This document shows, in pieces, positions 41,419 through 53,399 of a stretch of DNA of 64,000 nucleotides. The notes beneath the pieces are model-generated. The model saw nothing but the letters and a program-made list of their open reading frames with translations. It made no database searches and was not told the origin of the DNA. Each line of letters opens with the position of its first letter. Positions within the stretch are counted from its first letter, which is position 1. The DNA comes from Serinus canaria. Lineage: Eukaryota; Chordata; Aves; Passeriformes; Fringillidae. The stretch lies in the NCBI RefSeq assembly GCF_022539315.1, contig NC_066342.1, forward strand, positions 16,137,346 through 16,201,345, in the 5' to 3' direction. The translations under genes and the position numbers were made by a program.

Positions 41419-42044
41419 TGTGGGAGCTCAGCACATCACTCCTGATGTCCAGAGCCACCGAGAGAACCCTTGGGGGGCTCGGGGGTCTTGGAATGTTGCC
41501 AAAAGCACTTGGTGGCTTGATTTTGATCCATCTAGGGATGTGCCACCGATGTATGAGGAGATGGAACCTGTGGGAATTACTCGGGTGTGAATGGTGAAGG
41601 GAAAACATAGTTATAGGGTAAATTACAGATTTTGGGGTTTTGGTACAGGGGGGTTATGGAGACAAGATGGAGGAAACAAGGCATGTCACAAGACTCTTTC
41701 TTCTTCTTGTCATCCATCTTCTGCTGTGGTGTTGGCACTTTGGGATTGGTCTGGCGTGAGAGTGTATCCGGTGACGAGGGTGATAGGTATTGAGGATAAA
41801 AGGTAAATATGATATACGTAGTTTTTGATATAAAAGATGTGCCCGCCTTTGGGGAAGGTCAGAGTGCCTTTGGCTGCCGTGCTGGTCAGATCCCAGTCGG
41901 GCAGAGAAGGGACTTTATAGATAAGATATAATAAACAATTCTGAAGACCAAAAAACCCTGGAGTCCAGACTCATCTTTTGAGGCCCAGCCTGCCAAACCA
42001 TCCTAAGCGTGTGTGGGAGCAGAGACGAACAGCCCAACCCCATA
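41419..42044 (+). mobile_element. Solo LTR (class II type) in integrase, TSD GCATGA
   Basis: The 626-bp insertion starts TGTGGGAGCTC and ends CAACCCCATA. GCATGA flanks it at 41413-41418 and 42045-42050, a 6-bp duplication as in class II. AATAAACAATTC near 41929 gives plus orientation. The terminal TA instead of CA is a minor change. Confidence 0.85.
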
Positions 42045-43915
42045 GCATGAGATACAGGGTAGGTTTCTAACTATGTAGTGGTGGCTTTTACTATGGTCAG
42101 CACGTAGCGCTTGTCTTGGCGTGTCTGGGGCAGTGTGATGTCGTCAATTTGCTAGGCTTATCTATACTTGTACTTGGACTACTGCCCACTATACTACAGG
42201 GGCTTCACTCGCTTGGCTTGCTTGATGGCAGCACACGTCTCACAGTTATGGATAACTTGAGAAATACTGTCTATGGTTAGATCTACTCTTTGGTCTCGTG
42301 CTCACTTATAGGTGGCATCTCTACTTTGATGACTTGAGGCATCATGGGCTCACTGAGCTAGGAATAACTCTTTCTTGTGTTCTTAATCTAGGTCTATCTT
42401 TGACACTTCTATCTTTGCAGTACAGTCTACCTGCTCATTGTTTTGGTGCTCTTCATTAGTTCTGCTCTTGGGGACATGGGCATTTACATGGCGGACTTTC
42501 ACAGGTAGCTTCTCTACCCTGGTAGCGATGTTTTTCTACTCATCAGCAGCTCAAATTGGTTTTCTTCTACGTTGCCAGTTAGCTTCTTTCTACTTCTCTA
42601 GTCATTTCTACAGAGCATTGGTTATTATCTATGAATCAGTGTAAAGGTAGAGCTTTGGCTACTTTTCTCTCTCAGCAATGTCTAGGGCTAGTTGAACGGC
42701 TTTGAGCTCTGTAAGATGGCTTGATCTACCTTCTCCTTCGGTAGCTTGAGCGACTTGTCATGTGGGGTTTTATAAGGCTGCTTTTTACTTTCGTTTCATT
42801 CTTACAATGCGACAAGAACTGTCAGTGAAAAGAGCGTAGCACGTTTCTTCTGCTGGCAGTTCATTGTATGGTGGAGTTTCTTCAGCACATGTCACTTCTT
42901 TTTCTTCTTCATCAGCAAGACTAAAGTTTTCACTTTTTGGCCAGTTTGTAATTATTTCTAGAATTTCAGGGGGATTCAGTTTTCCAATACGGGTGCGCTG
43001 TGTGATTAGAGCGATTTATTTGCTCTATGTGGCACTGGTGGCATGGTGCGTAGAGGGAACTTTTGCTTTGAACATCTACCTCAGTACTGGTAGTCGGGGT
43101 GCCAGGAGGAGTTGTGCTTCAGTGCTTATCACCTCTGAGGCAGCTTGGACTCGTTCATAGGCTGCTAAAATTTCTTTCTCTGCTGGAGTATAGTTGGCTT
43201 CAGAGCCTCTGTAGCTTCGACTCTATAATCTCAGCGGTCGACCTCGAGTCTCTCCAGGCACTTTCTGCCAGAGGCTCTAGGACAAGCCATGGTTCCCCGG
43301 CTGCAGCGTAGAGCACATTCTTTATTTTTGGTCTTGTCTTGACTGGGCCAAGGGCAACTGCATGAGCGATCTCTTGTTTGATTTGGGTGAAGGCTTGTTT
43401 CTGCTCAGGGCCCCAGTGGAACTTGTTCTTCTTACGGGTGCCCAGGTAGAGAGGGCCCACAATTTGACTGTACTCAGGAATGTGCATTCTCTAAAAGCCT
43501 ATGGCACTTAGGAAAGCTTGTGTTTCTTTCTTGCTGGATGGTGGAGACATTGCTGTGATCTTGTTAATGACATCAGTGGGAATTTGACACCGTCTATCTT
43601 GTCACTTCACTTTTAGAAACTGGATCTCTTGAGCAGGTCTTTTGACTTTGCTCTTTTTGATGGTGAAGACGGCTTTCAGGAGAATCTGGATAATTTCTTT
43701 TCTTTTCTCAAACACTTTTGCTGCTGTCTTCTCCTATACAATGATGTCATCAATGTATTGCAGAAGTTCTGGACCTTCACTCTTTTCTAGTACACTCTGA
43801 ATCAGTCTATGGCAGATAGTGGGGCTGTGCTTCTACTTCTGGGGCAATCGGTTCTAGGTATACTGCACTCCTCTCTAGGTGAAAGCAAACTGAGGCCTGA
43901 AGTCTGCTGCCAGAG

Positions 43916-44560
43916 TGTCCTAGGGTGACTGTTATCCCCATTCGTGTGTATGTAATTTATGCTGGATATTATGTTCCGTGCCCTTAAGACTGGCAGAGTG
44001 ACAGTTTTGTTTTGGGTCTCTTATCAGCCACTCGGCGAGACATCCAGATAGCACCAGTGCATGTTGCGGCTTTTCTGCTTTTTGCCCTGCTTTTTGCTTT
44101 CGCTCTTGCTTCTGCTTCGCTTCTGCTTTGCTTGCTCTTGCTTTTTTTTTCCCCCTTCTCATTAGTTACTTTCGCTAAACAGTCCAAATTCCTTTCTGGA
44201 CTGTTCTCCCCACCCCGTTGGACCTGCTGACTGCTCCGGACTGGGATTTAGAACACGGAGAGAGAGTTTACACCTTGTGACTGCAGCAGCTGCCTCAGCG
44301 CCGGAGGGACTGATAACAGAGCAAACCCCCAGGAGAGACTTTCTGAATTTGTCATCTTTCTCAGAGCAGTGGAAGAGTGGTGTCATCTGGTATTGTTCAT
44401 TGTGTGTGCTGGGGGGTGCTATGCTTGTCAAATAAACAGGTTATTTCCACCTCTCTCCGAGGAATTCTTCCCGAACCGGCTGGGGGAGGGACCTTGTGGG
44501 TTTGCTTTTGGAGAAGCCCTTTTTGGGGATTCTCTCCCAAATTTGCCCTAAACCAGGACA
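43916..44560 (+). mobile_element. Solo LTR family A in RT, TSD CAGAG
   Basis: The 645-bp insertion starts TGTCCTAGGGTG and ends AACCAGGACA. CAGAG lies at 43911-43915 and 44561-44565, a 5-bp duplication as expected for ERV-L. Removing it restores colinearity with the RT of provirus 1. Confidence 0.93.
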
Positions 44561-45341
44561 CAGAGGAATGGAGAAAAATGCATTGGTAATGTCAATAGTG
44601 GCATACTACTTCGCTACTTTGGACTCTAGCTCGTACTGGAGTTCTAGCATGTCTGGCACAGCAGCGCTCAGTGATGGAGTCACTTCATTCAATGCACGGT
44701 AGCCCACTGTTAATCTCTATTCTCTTCCAGATTTATGCACAGGCCAGATGGGGCTGTTGAAAGGTGAGTGGGTCTTGCTGACCACCCCTTGGCTCTCCAG
44801 CTCACGGATCATTTTGTGGATGGGGATCACAGCATCTCGATTCGTCCGATACTGCCGGTGGTGCGCTATTGAGGTGGCAATTGGCACCTGTTGCTCTTCT
44901 ACCTTCAGAAGTCCTACTGCAGATGGGTTTTTTGACAGTCCAGACAAGGTGTTCAATTGCTTGATGCCCTCTGTCTCAACAGCAGCTATTCTAAATGCCC
45001 ATCTGAATCTCTTTGGGTCTTTGAAATACCCACTTCGGAGGAAGTCTATACTTAAAAATGCATGGGGCCTCTGGGCCAGTCACAATAAGGTGTTTCTTCT
45101 ACTCATTTCCAGTCAGGCTCACTTCAGCTTCCACCAAAGTGAAATCTTGGGATCTCTCTGTCACACTGGCAATAGAAACAGACTCTGTCCCCACGTGTCT
45201 TGATGGGATTAATGTACATTGCGCACCAGTGTCGACTAAAGCTTCGTATTCTTGTGGTTCAGATGTGCCAGGCTAACAAATCTACACAGTCTAAAAAACA
45301 CGGTTTTCCCTAGCCTCTACTTGGCTAGACGCAGGGCTCCT

Positions 45342-47060
45342 CTAAGCTTGGTTATCTTTCTTTCCTTGGACATATGTCTTGGAGGTTCCTTCAAGGGCAT
45401 TAAAAATATTGTCATTATCATCATATATGACAGTTCGGTTATTGGTTACTGAAGCTGCTTCCCTTTTGGAACTTCTTCTCTGAGTCTTCAGTTCGCGTAC
45501 CCGTTGTGCCAGTGCAGCAGTAGGTTTTCTATCCCATCTCTTCATGTTTTCTCTACAATCACGCAGGAAGAACCACAGCTCAGCTCGTGGGGTGTACCTT
45601 CTCTCTCCATCTGGGGAGCGTCTGCGTTGGGCACTAGAACCTCTGATCTGTACTGCTGAGATTTGGAGAAGGTCTTCCTTAATCTCTTCTCTGAGCTTCT
45701 TGTGATTCTCCTCTATCTTATCCTCTAACTTCTGCAGATGTGTTTCCACTGCTGCGATTCTGGCATGTGTCGGGCCATGCACAGTGTCTGCATATGCTCG
45801 GAGTTTCTTTGTCATATCTAGCACGGTCTCTTCACCATCATCTCACTTCATTATTGCTAGAGTAGAAGTATATTTATGTGGCTTGAGTCGTACAAGTTTT
45901 CTCCACATTACAGATGTGCATGATACCAAGTCTGGATTTACAGTGTTTACATCATCTGAGAAGACAATCTCTGCCACTGCCATTTCTCTCAAGCGTTGGA
46001 TCCCTTGCTCTATGGTCTTCTACTGTGTTTGCTGCATATAGAGATCGTCTGCACACAGGTATCTTTGTGCAACACTTCCCAGGACCCGTGCCCAGAGGCT
46101 GTGAGGGTTAGCCCCCCTCATCATTCCTTGGTCAATGACAGGATCATGTGACAGGGATCCCAAATGCCTGGCTTCACTACCATTTAAAACTGTAGCCTCT
46201 CTTGCAGCATTCCAGAGACGGACTAACCAACTAATTATGGATTCATCAGGCCGCCGGGTATAATTTTTCTTTAGGCCACGAAGGTCTTTCAGGGAATAGG
46301 ACTGGATATTGGCTTCTGATGCTGTGTTAGTTTCATTAACTTTGGGTTTTTTATCAGTAGTTGGTGGTGAGGGTCCTTCCCCTGGATCATCATCGTCAGT
46401 CACTGGCCGATTGGTTTTGCTCGTGTGCTTCTTTCCTGCAGCAACTGCCAGTGGCTTACGCTTACTGTCTGGTTCAGCTCCAGCCTGAGCAGCAGGAGTG
46501 TTGGCTGCAGCCTGAGTGACTGGGGTAGCTGCTGCTTTATCTCCCTGCCTGCCTGCCTCTGTCTGCTGCCCTACAGTATCTAGCAGGGTGTGATAAGCAT
46601 AGGCCAGGGCCCAGCTTATTGCAATGAGACCTTTTTCTTTAGAGTCACCATGGCATTTCTCTTTCAGGTATTTTCCCACCTCAGCTGGGTTCTGAATTTG
46701 TTCACATGGAAAATCTCAGTTTACAGGATCAGAAAATTTTTTCAGGGTTTGGCCCATATTTTCCCATTCTCCACACCACTCATCATTTTTCATGCCTGAG
46801 TCTACTTCTGGGTCAGGGGTCTTGTCAGCTCTTCTGGACATCTCAGCCCTCATTCTAGAGAAGCTGCAGACCATATAGAGGAAGCTTACCACATTAAATG
46901 CCAGAAAGATGGTCTCCTTAACATTCATGGGAAACTGAACATTCTCAAAAAGTGACATAACAGATTCAGAGGAGAAGAAGGAAAGGAAAGACTGGAAAGT
47001 CTCATTCCTTGCTCCCCCTCTAACAAACTGGGTGCAATTACTAATAAATTCCCAAAACAT
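45342..47060 (-). pseudogene. gag: ERV-L provirus 2 gag with in-frame hydrophobic N-terminus
   Basis: Three pieces in one frame (46716-47060, 46020-46679, 45342-45824) match Gag of provirus 1, separated by stops, mostly at former Trp codons (near 46716 and 46020). The first piece starts upstream of the gag ATG used in provirus 1 and runs through a hydrophobic segment (FLAFNVVSFLYMVCSF) into MRAEMSRRADKTPDPEV without a break. Later parts hold SYSLKDLRGLKKNYTRRPDE, SIISWLVRLWNAAREA and the coiled-coil-like VETHLQKLEDKIEENHKKLR. It ends at TAG 45342-45344. Confidence 0.85.
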
Positions 47061-47096
47061 ACTACCGGAACTAGGACGCGGGGTAGGACGAAGAAA

Positions 47097-47369
47097 CTAT
47101 AAACCATACATATTGTAAGCAGACTCCAGTAACCTTGTAAATGCCCTATAAATCATTATCACCAAGGCCAGCAAAATAGCTATTCCAATCCGTGCCCCTG
47201 TACTGTGAAAGTTACATCTTAGGGATAATAATCCTAGTGACCAGAAAGGTATTGAAACCTCAAAAAGGCTTATAGACCAGAACCACATGAAGGCCTCCAC
47301 CCCAAGAGACATTACAAAATCTAGCAACATGGCTACTGACTGCTTTAACTCACTACAGAGCCAGCACAA
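47097..47369 (-). pseudogene. Hydrophobic leader frame of ERV-L provirus 2
   Basis: A 90-codon frame in the leader with two strongly hydrophobic segments (around IPFWSLGLLSL and ARIGIAILLALVIMIY). It is in the same frame as gag, separated by one TAG at 47097-47099. Its WSLGL and downstream parts align with the leader frame of provirus 1 (28451-28780). No known domain was recognised. Confidence 0.6.
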
Positions 47370-47408
47370 CTAACATGCAATCAATAATGCTTTTTTCCAC
47401 TTTCTCAA

Positions 47409-47426
47409 GCCGCACGTTGGGTGCCA
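47409..47426 (-). promoter_or_regulatory. Primer-binding site of ERV-L provirus 2, tRNA-Lys(1,2) type
   Basis: The minus strand reads TGGCACCCAACGTGCGGC, 11 bases after the LTR, matching the tRNA-Lys(1,2) PBS at 16 of 18 bases. Confidence 0.8.
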
Positions 47427-47437
47427 ATAGATGTATT

Positions 47438-48090
47438 TGTCTTGGTTCAAGGCAAATTTGGGAGAGAACTCTCAAAGGGCTCCTCTAGGAAATCGGATTC
47501 TACCACCCCTCCCCCACCCGGTCCAGGATAAAATACTTCTGTGGAGAAAAGTGGAAAAAAACTGTTTATTAAACAAGAAAACTTAAACAATATTAAACAA
47601 GAGAAGTCTTTGCTGCTCCAAAAGAGATGACAAACTTAGAAAGACCCCTCCCCAGATTCTAGTTCAGCTCATTCAGTCTTTTATCAGTCTCTCTGGTGCT
47701 GGAAATGCTGTGGCCCAAGCCTGGCCCGGTGGCCACCGATGCGAGTTGCTGGTGCTCTTATGGTTGTTTAGTCTAGAGCAGGTGTGAACAGGTCTAAAGA
47801 AAGGGGAAAAAAGGGAAAAAAAGTACAGTCTAGGGAACTTCTTTGCTTCAGCTATCTAAACTAACTAAAAGCAAAAAACAGAGAGCCCTGTCCCGCCGTC
47901 TGTCTATCTGCAGACAACGCAGTCTAGGAGCAGGAATGTGTAGGAGTGAGTTCAGTGTCTGAAAACTAACTGCGCTCCTGGTCTCCCCCCTCAATCCTTG
48001 GATCAAGTCTTAAAGGTGCAAAACTTACTATTCAGCATAAACGGAACAAGACGATTGGGGATAAATGCATCATATAGTCAACCTAGGACA
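47438..48090 (-). repeat. 5' LTR of ERV-L provirus 2
   Basis: It starts TGTCTTGGTTCAAGG and ends CAACCTAGGACA, 653 bp, followed by AGAGG. Same length as its partner. Confidence 0.88.
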
Positions 48091-48097
48091 AGAGGTC

Positions 48098-48602
48098 TGT
48101 CACGTTACGTCTCAGATGCACGAACATCAATGTGTCAATGATGAACAGTTATTAAAACCTTTTCTTTATTTTCTCTCAAGTTTGTAGGAATGTGCCCCCT
48201 GTTGACAAAGTGACAAAATTATCCTTTGTCTCCTTAAAAAGGAAAAAAAAGGCCAGAAGTTTCTCTCCTCAATTAGGTAAAAAGGCACCTCATAGGACCT
48301 TGGGAACTTCACCTCAAACTTAAGGATAGCCAATTGGATAGAAGCCAAAAAGTCCCACCTAAGCAATTTACTAGAAAAAGAAGACAACAAAGAAACGAAT
48401 CGCTTTTGTGAGGTGTTTTACCAGGAGCAAGAGCCTCTTGTCCTGGCTTGGTTTTTCTCGGTAAAGAGCTTTGTTATTTTGCCTTTTATTAATACTTTTC
48501 TGTTTCCAACACTGCCACAGAAGCCATCCTGCTGATTTTATGCCATTTGAGGCGGCTGAGCTATCTTGGGTGTGATATAGATCTCCAAGAGCTTATAAGA
48601 CA
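48098..48602 (+). mobile_element. LTR-like sequence (plus strand)
   Basis: It starts TGTCACGTTACGTC and ends CTTATAAGACA. TTTTATTAATACTTTTCTG and a following CACTGCCACAG block look like R/U5 sequence. It lies between ERV-L provirus 2 and the env remnant and seems to have removed the end of env. No flanking duplication was found. Confidence 0.5.
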
Positions 48603-48623
48603 TGGCTCGAGGAGACCCTTATA

Positions 48624-50393
48624 TCACAAGTTCTCACTCAGATCTTGATGTTTCATTAACTGCTTTACCAAGGTAAGGTTCATGCCAATGGGTGCAGGGG
48701 ATAAATGGTAATACATTGTGTAGTTCGCCTTTATCAGTTGGTGGGAGACAACTGGTACTGAATACGCAAAATCACACCCTCCAATATTAACAAAATTACA
48801 AATGCAAGAGTTAGAGTGGTTTCCAAGGGGGAAAATATCTATTTTCATTGTCTCTTTTCCCTGAGGCACAGGCAGTTCTCAAGCATATGCAGCCCTGATC
48901 AATGTATATAAGCACTGTTTTCTGAATGGTGTCTGGGTGGATCTCAAAGTGGCATACACCCTGTTCAGTACCTAAACATATGTCTTGGGCATCAGTAGTA
49001 TTACTTTCACAAACGAATCCCTGCTGTTCTCGAGTAACACAGGATTCTACATTTACAGTCTGCCATTTCTTATCTACCATTCTGGCCCATACCCGATGTT
49101 CAGAGTGGTAAAGTACTGACTTTTCAAGATTTAATCCTAATGCAATGATAGGGTGCATAATGTAAACTGTAGCTCTACATATGGTAAGTACAAAGGCAGT
49201 GGCCACATTAGTAATGGTGTCATAAGTAAAATTTACCACGGTCCACCAAGACTGCAGTCTTCTTTCTAGACTCGTGGCATTATCCCAAACAGCCTTTCAA
49301 ATTTCAATTGGGAAAATGCCTTCATTTCCTTCTCTTAAAACTAAAGCAACTGTTGACTGCATCCACAACTGTGCTTGTATACAACTAAAAGCTAAAGACA
49401 TTATCTTGAGCCGTATTAAGTGCTTTTACTATTAATTTGTGGTCTTGGTCTCCAGCCTCCTCTAAATTTGGTAGGACTTTCGAAACTTGCCATTGGTCAT
49501 CCCCTAATGTGAATAAAGATGACTGCAAAGGTTGCCTTATTTTTGCCAAATCATTAGTTGCAGTGGCCAGTTTGTTCATTAATATTTCTGAATCAATTCC
49601 ATTCAAAACCCCTTGTCCTGTACCTAGTATTCCAGTCAAATATCTTCTTATCCTGCCCTTAAAATGAGCTTGCTTCTGCAACCATGTTGCCCAACCTTCA
49701 AAGGATGTTTTTAGAAAAGGAGAGCAAGCTGGTTGAATCTTTGAAATATTGATCTGCATCAACAGTTCAACATGCTTTAAGGACCATTCTGAGTTAAACA
49801 GCAATTGTTGCTATTATATATGGTCCAATTTCATAAACTTTAGGTTCAAGCTTGGGTGGCATGGTTGAGGCTTGGGTGCTTGTGGCCAATTTGGCGGTTG
49901 TTGTTGTGGTTGTGGTAAGTATGGCATATATTGTAAATTTGAATGAGAGCACCATAGTACTCTGGCCCCAAATGCACACTACTATAGCAGTTTGTGTTAC
50001 TGCAAAATTATGCCAACACTCCAATTCGTTGGGATGATTATTACATATTCTGTCTGCCGGAGCAGATGAAACATAGATTTCTCTTGCTTTCTCATGGGTA
50101 GTCCCATTGATCATTCAGCATCCTACTTTGATGACCTCTCCCATAACTCCTTGAAGTGTCCATTCTATGCGCCACCTTGAGTCTTCATGTTGCCATTCAT
50201 GCTTTTTATACACCCGGTCCCCATGCGTGACTACAGTTGATAGATTCAGATCTTTTATAACAGAATAGTCTCCCATATAGCCAGTGACCTGATTAAAAGC
50301 TTTGGACCAAGGGCATTCAAAATTGTTCTGAATAGAAGTACTTTCCGAAATTACTGCTACAGCTATAAACAAAACTAATGTTCCCAACCACAA
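48624..50393 (-). pseudogene. env: Class I ERV envelope glycoprotein, broken
   Basis: Five pieces read in order on the minus strand. 50115-50393 starts with a signal peptide (MWLGTLVLFIAVAVISESTS) and surface-subunit sequence; after a TGA the frame continues at 49794-50114 with a Thr-rich stretch. 49385-49804 contains RIRR, a candidate furin site, followed by a Gly-rich, fusion-peptide-like segment (LTGILGTGQGVLNGID) and a heptad-like region. 48811-49239 and 48624-48869 hold Cys-rich ectodomain sequence. Several N-X-S/T sites are visible. Breaks are one stop and several frameshifts. The membrane anchor and tail are missing. It follows pol of the ERV at 52070-56803. Confidence 0.7.
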
Positions 50394-50402
50394 TATACTC
50401 AG

Positions 50403-51985
50403 TGTAGTGGTTTTGGTTCACCAATTTGAGATTACACCATTTTTGAGGTTTCTCGGCTAATGCACCAATGAGTGTGGTGGGTTCGGTGCTGGCCAATCAC
50501 CAATGCACTCACTTCCTACTATGAGATCGGATTAGGAGAAAGGCAAAGCAGACTCAAAACTTTAAAAGGGTATAAAGAAAATTTTATTAACAGTAACTAG
50601 AAGGAAAAAAAGTAGTAAGAATCAAAACAAACCCTTCTCCTCCCCCCACTACCTTTTCTTTTCTACTGGCAATGTAAAGAAAAAAACCCTAAAATTTCCA
50701 GTCAGTTAACCACCTCTAAAATAGTCTTTCTTCAGTTCACTTAGGGAGAGAAGTCCCTCTTGTTAAGGTTATGGAGACTTTGCCACAAGAGGAAAAAAAC
50801 AGTTCTCTCGTGGCTCTCTCACGACTAGCAGCTGCTCGGGGTAAAATCTGCTATCATGAAGCCCTTCCCATTTTCCACAAGCCTTCCCACAGCTTGTCTA
50901 TGGGCCATGTCGACTTAGGTGGTACTGCTTTAAAGATGAGCTGTTCAAGGGCAAAAGTTCTCATTATCTATCTCTAAAATCATCTTCATCCCTGGGAACA
51001 AAGATCTTCGTCTTCTCCCTGGGGGCACAGGGTCTCATCACTCTTCTCTCTCTGTTCAAACTTCTCACGGGATCACAGCTACTTTAACATCAGCTTACTT
51101 TTTACCATGGAGGCCTTTGCTCGATATCAATTTGAACTTTTCATCTCCCCATAGTTTTATGCGTTACAGGGGAAAAGTCTTTTCTCCATAGCTTACAAGA
51201 GGATTTCAGCTCCAAAACCAAGGCATCTCCTTCATCCCTCCCATCTGCGACTTAACTCCTCCTTCACTGACCATGATGTCTTCATGTTGTTCCTTTACAT
51301 GCTTGCATCTTGTTCCTTTCTCTCACTCGAGGGAGCACTGAAGCACTGAAAGGGTTAACATGTCACCTGGGCCCTCCAAATAGTCACCTGACGTGCCGGT
51401 AACTTGTGGCGGGAGCTGTGGCTGTGCTGTGTCAGTATCAGCTTTATGGTTTGTCTTTGCAGAGAAAACTCTCTGCATTCACTTCTAGCCGCAGGGCCAC
51501 TCTGCACGGTTGAAGGGCTACCTCTGTCTCAGCCGCACTGCGGGGTGGGGGCCTGACGGCAAGATCTTAACAGCTGCGGTCAGCCCTACTCTGGCCAGGG
51601 CTCTGCAGCCTCCCCCGCCTTCCTGCCTGGCAGTTGCTGGGGCCCGGCCTGGCCAGAACGGTGTTCGGCATCTCCCGGATCCCCCGGAGAGGGGCCCGGC
51701 CTCCCCCACGGAAGAGTCTGCCCGGCCCGGTCCAGCACAGGGCCTGGCGGGCTTCCCGGAAAGGGGCTGGCCTGGCAGCACTCCCTCTCTTGCACGGCAG
51801 CCGATGGAGGGACCGGCAGGCGCCCCGCGGGGGGTGAAAGGGGGGGCCCGGCTCTCCGTGGCTGAGGCACCCGGCCCGGCCTGGCCGACATAGGGGGCAT
51901 AGGATGTGTTACCTTCTTGCTGGCCGGGAAAGAAATAAGGAGTTCCCGGGTTTCTTTCCTCTTTAACATGTGTCTTTCACAGAGG
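50403..51985 (-). mobile_element. Long LTR-like insertion with a GC-rich end
   Basis: It starts TGTAGTGGTTTTGG at the env start and lies between env and integrase. An inverted AATAAAATTT lies near 50582. About 51510-51895 is very GC-rich. A CTTTCACA end near 51981 is plausible. The true right edge, and whether it is one element, are uncertain. Confidence 0.5.
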
Positions 51986-52069
51986 CGTGTCCAGCTTCTC
52001 AGTGGTTCAACAGTCAGTTACACAAAAAGCTTTTTCATCACTTCCCCAAATTCCTCCCATGTCAAATCA

Positions 52070-53003
52070 TGACACTCATTTTGCCCAAGTAAATTTTAGT
52101 TTCAGTTCATTATCACCTGGTGTCACTTTCCAAGGCTCTTCAGGAGCCTTTTTCACCCACATATGGTGAATCCAGGCATTTTGTTCTTTGATTTTGATTG
52201 CAGTAAAGGTGGTGAGGAGCACCTGGAATGGTCCTTCCCACTGTGGCTCCAAAGTTTTTTCTGCAAAAGACTTAATATACACATAATCTCCAGGTTATAT
52301 GTCATGTATTGGCCCATCAAATTCTCTGCTTCGAGCCCCAGCAACATGTTTTTCGATTTCTCTGAGCTGTCTGTTTAGGGCCACCATGTATCTGTGTAGG
52401 GTTTCTTCCCCTAATTGGGTCAGTGTTCCCCCTTGCACCCCATCTGGCCTTCCATACAGTATCTCAAAACTACTTAATTTTTCTTTTGTCCTTGGTTTAG
52501 TCCGAATCTGCAGCAATGCTAAGGAAGAGCCTGAGGCCAAGGTAATTTTGCTTCTTGCCCTAATCTTATAATTTGTGTCTTGATCAAATGATTAGTTTTC
52601 TCCACTTGGCCACTTGACTGAGGGTGACATGGGGTGTGAAGTTCCCAGTCTATGCGTAAGTGGCAGCTAATTTGTTGCACAATCTTTGAAATAAAGTGTG
52701 GTCCTCTATCGGAGGATACTGTGGCTGGGACTCCAAAGCGTGGTATTATTTCTTGTAGCAAATCTTTGGTCACTTCTCTTGCTTTGGCAGTTCTGGTAGG
52801 GAAAGCTTCTGGCCACCCTGAAAAGGTATCTGTTAACACCAATAAATACTGGTATCCCCCTTTCCTGGGAAATTCTGAAAAATCGATTTGCCACTGTTGC
52901 CCAGGCCCATAGCCTTTTCCAATTTGTCCAAGCTTTGGTTTGGGGATATTTCTGGGATTAGTTGGAGGCAGAGGTCACATTGTTGAGTCAGTTGAATAAC
53001 CAT
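52070..53003 (-). pseudogene. pol: Class I ERV integrase, broken
   Basis: Three frames give, in order, the core (52519-52842: [35 protein letters not shown], covering the catalytic D and E), the end of the core (52295-52540: PDGVQGGTLTQLGEE) and the C-terminal domain (52076-52282: EPQWEGPFQVLL to NELKLKFTWAK). Frameshifts near 52530 and 52290 separate them. The first Asp lies upstream near 52870. Confidence 0.8.
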
Positions 53004-53342
53004 ATGTGGAGGCCCTGGGGGACATCCCCTAAGTTAGGGACACACAAGAAGCTTCCCTCAAAGCTGTTACACCCAATTGGCTCCTTCCCCTGTTCCTATG
53101 TCTGTTCCTATGTTCCTGAGCCACTCCTACCCTATTCCCTGATTTGCCCTTATCTCTGTACTGCCCCGAGACCAGGGTCAGCCCCCAGGCCCCTGGGGAG
53201 AGAAAGCTGGACCCTGAATGTGTGTGTGCATTGGACCTGAACATCTCACTGTGCGGCTGAATTAAACATCTGTGGATATTATGCAAAGGCCCTTTTTGCT
53301 TCTTTACCTTGGACTTTACTAGCAGCAATTCAAGCTGCTACA
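53004..53342 (+). mobile_element. Solo LTR in the integrase N-terminal region
   Basis: It starts TGTGGAGGCCCTGG and ends about GCTGCTACA, with an ATTAAA-type signal near 53262. It interrupts pol sequence on the opposite strand. No exact target-site duplication is visible. Confidence 0.55.
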
Positions 53343-53399
53343 AATATACTCTGCAAATACCTGGCCATAATCCTGTTCTTTAAATAGTTATACAACGCA

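Larger units (their letters stand above)
40885..45290 (-). pseudogene. pol: ERV-L provirus 2 pol, heavily mutated
   Basis: The region is colinear with protease, RT, RNase H and integrase of provirus 1. The best open pieces are 44717-44956 (end of protease into RT, QVPIATS to PVHKSGRE) and 43200-43487 (RT connection, MHIPEYSQIVGPLYL). Integrase is readable only through stops. Many tryptophan codons are TAG or TGA, for example at the conserved W before the first catalytic Asp. The integrase zinc-finger histidine lost in provirus 1 is present here (near 42330). It is split by LTRs at 41419-42044 and 43916-44560. Confidence 0.88.
40077..48090 (-). mobile_element. ERV-L provirus 2, TSD AGAGG, with nested LTRs
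   Basis: Two 653-bp LTRs enclose a decayed body colinear with ERV-L provirus 1. AGAGG flanks it (40072-40076 and 48091-48095). The LTRs differ at about 18 sites by eye (near 3%). Two solo LTRs are inserted in pol. Coding parts carry many TGG-to-TAG or TGA changes. Confidence 0.9.

Noticed and set aside
51510..51969. Overlapping Pro/Gly/Arg-rich frames on both strands
   Set aside because: A GC-rich block inside an LTR-like insertion gives open frames on both strands by composition.
50398..52002. CTCAG on both sides of the long LTR-like insertion as a target-site duplication
   Set aside because: The right copy (51998-52002) does not sit next to a CA end, and a 5-bp match by chance is likely.
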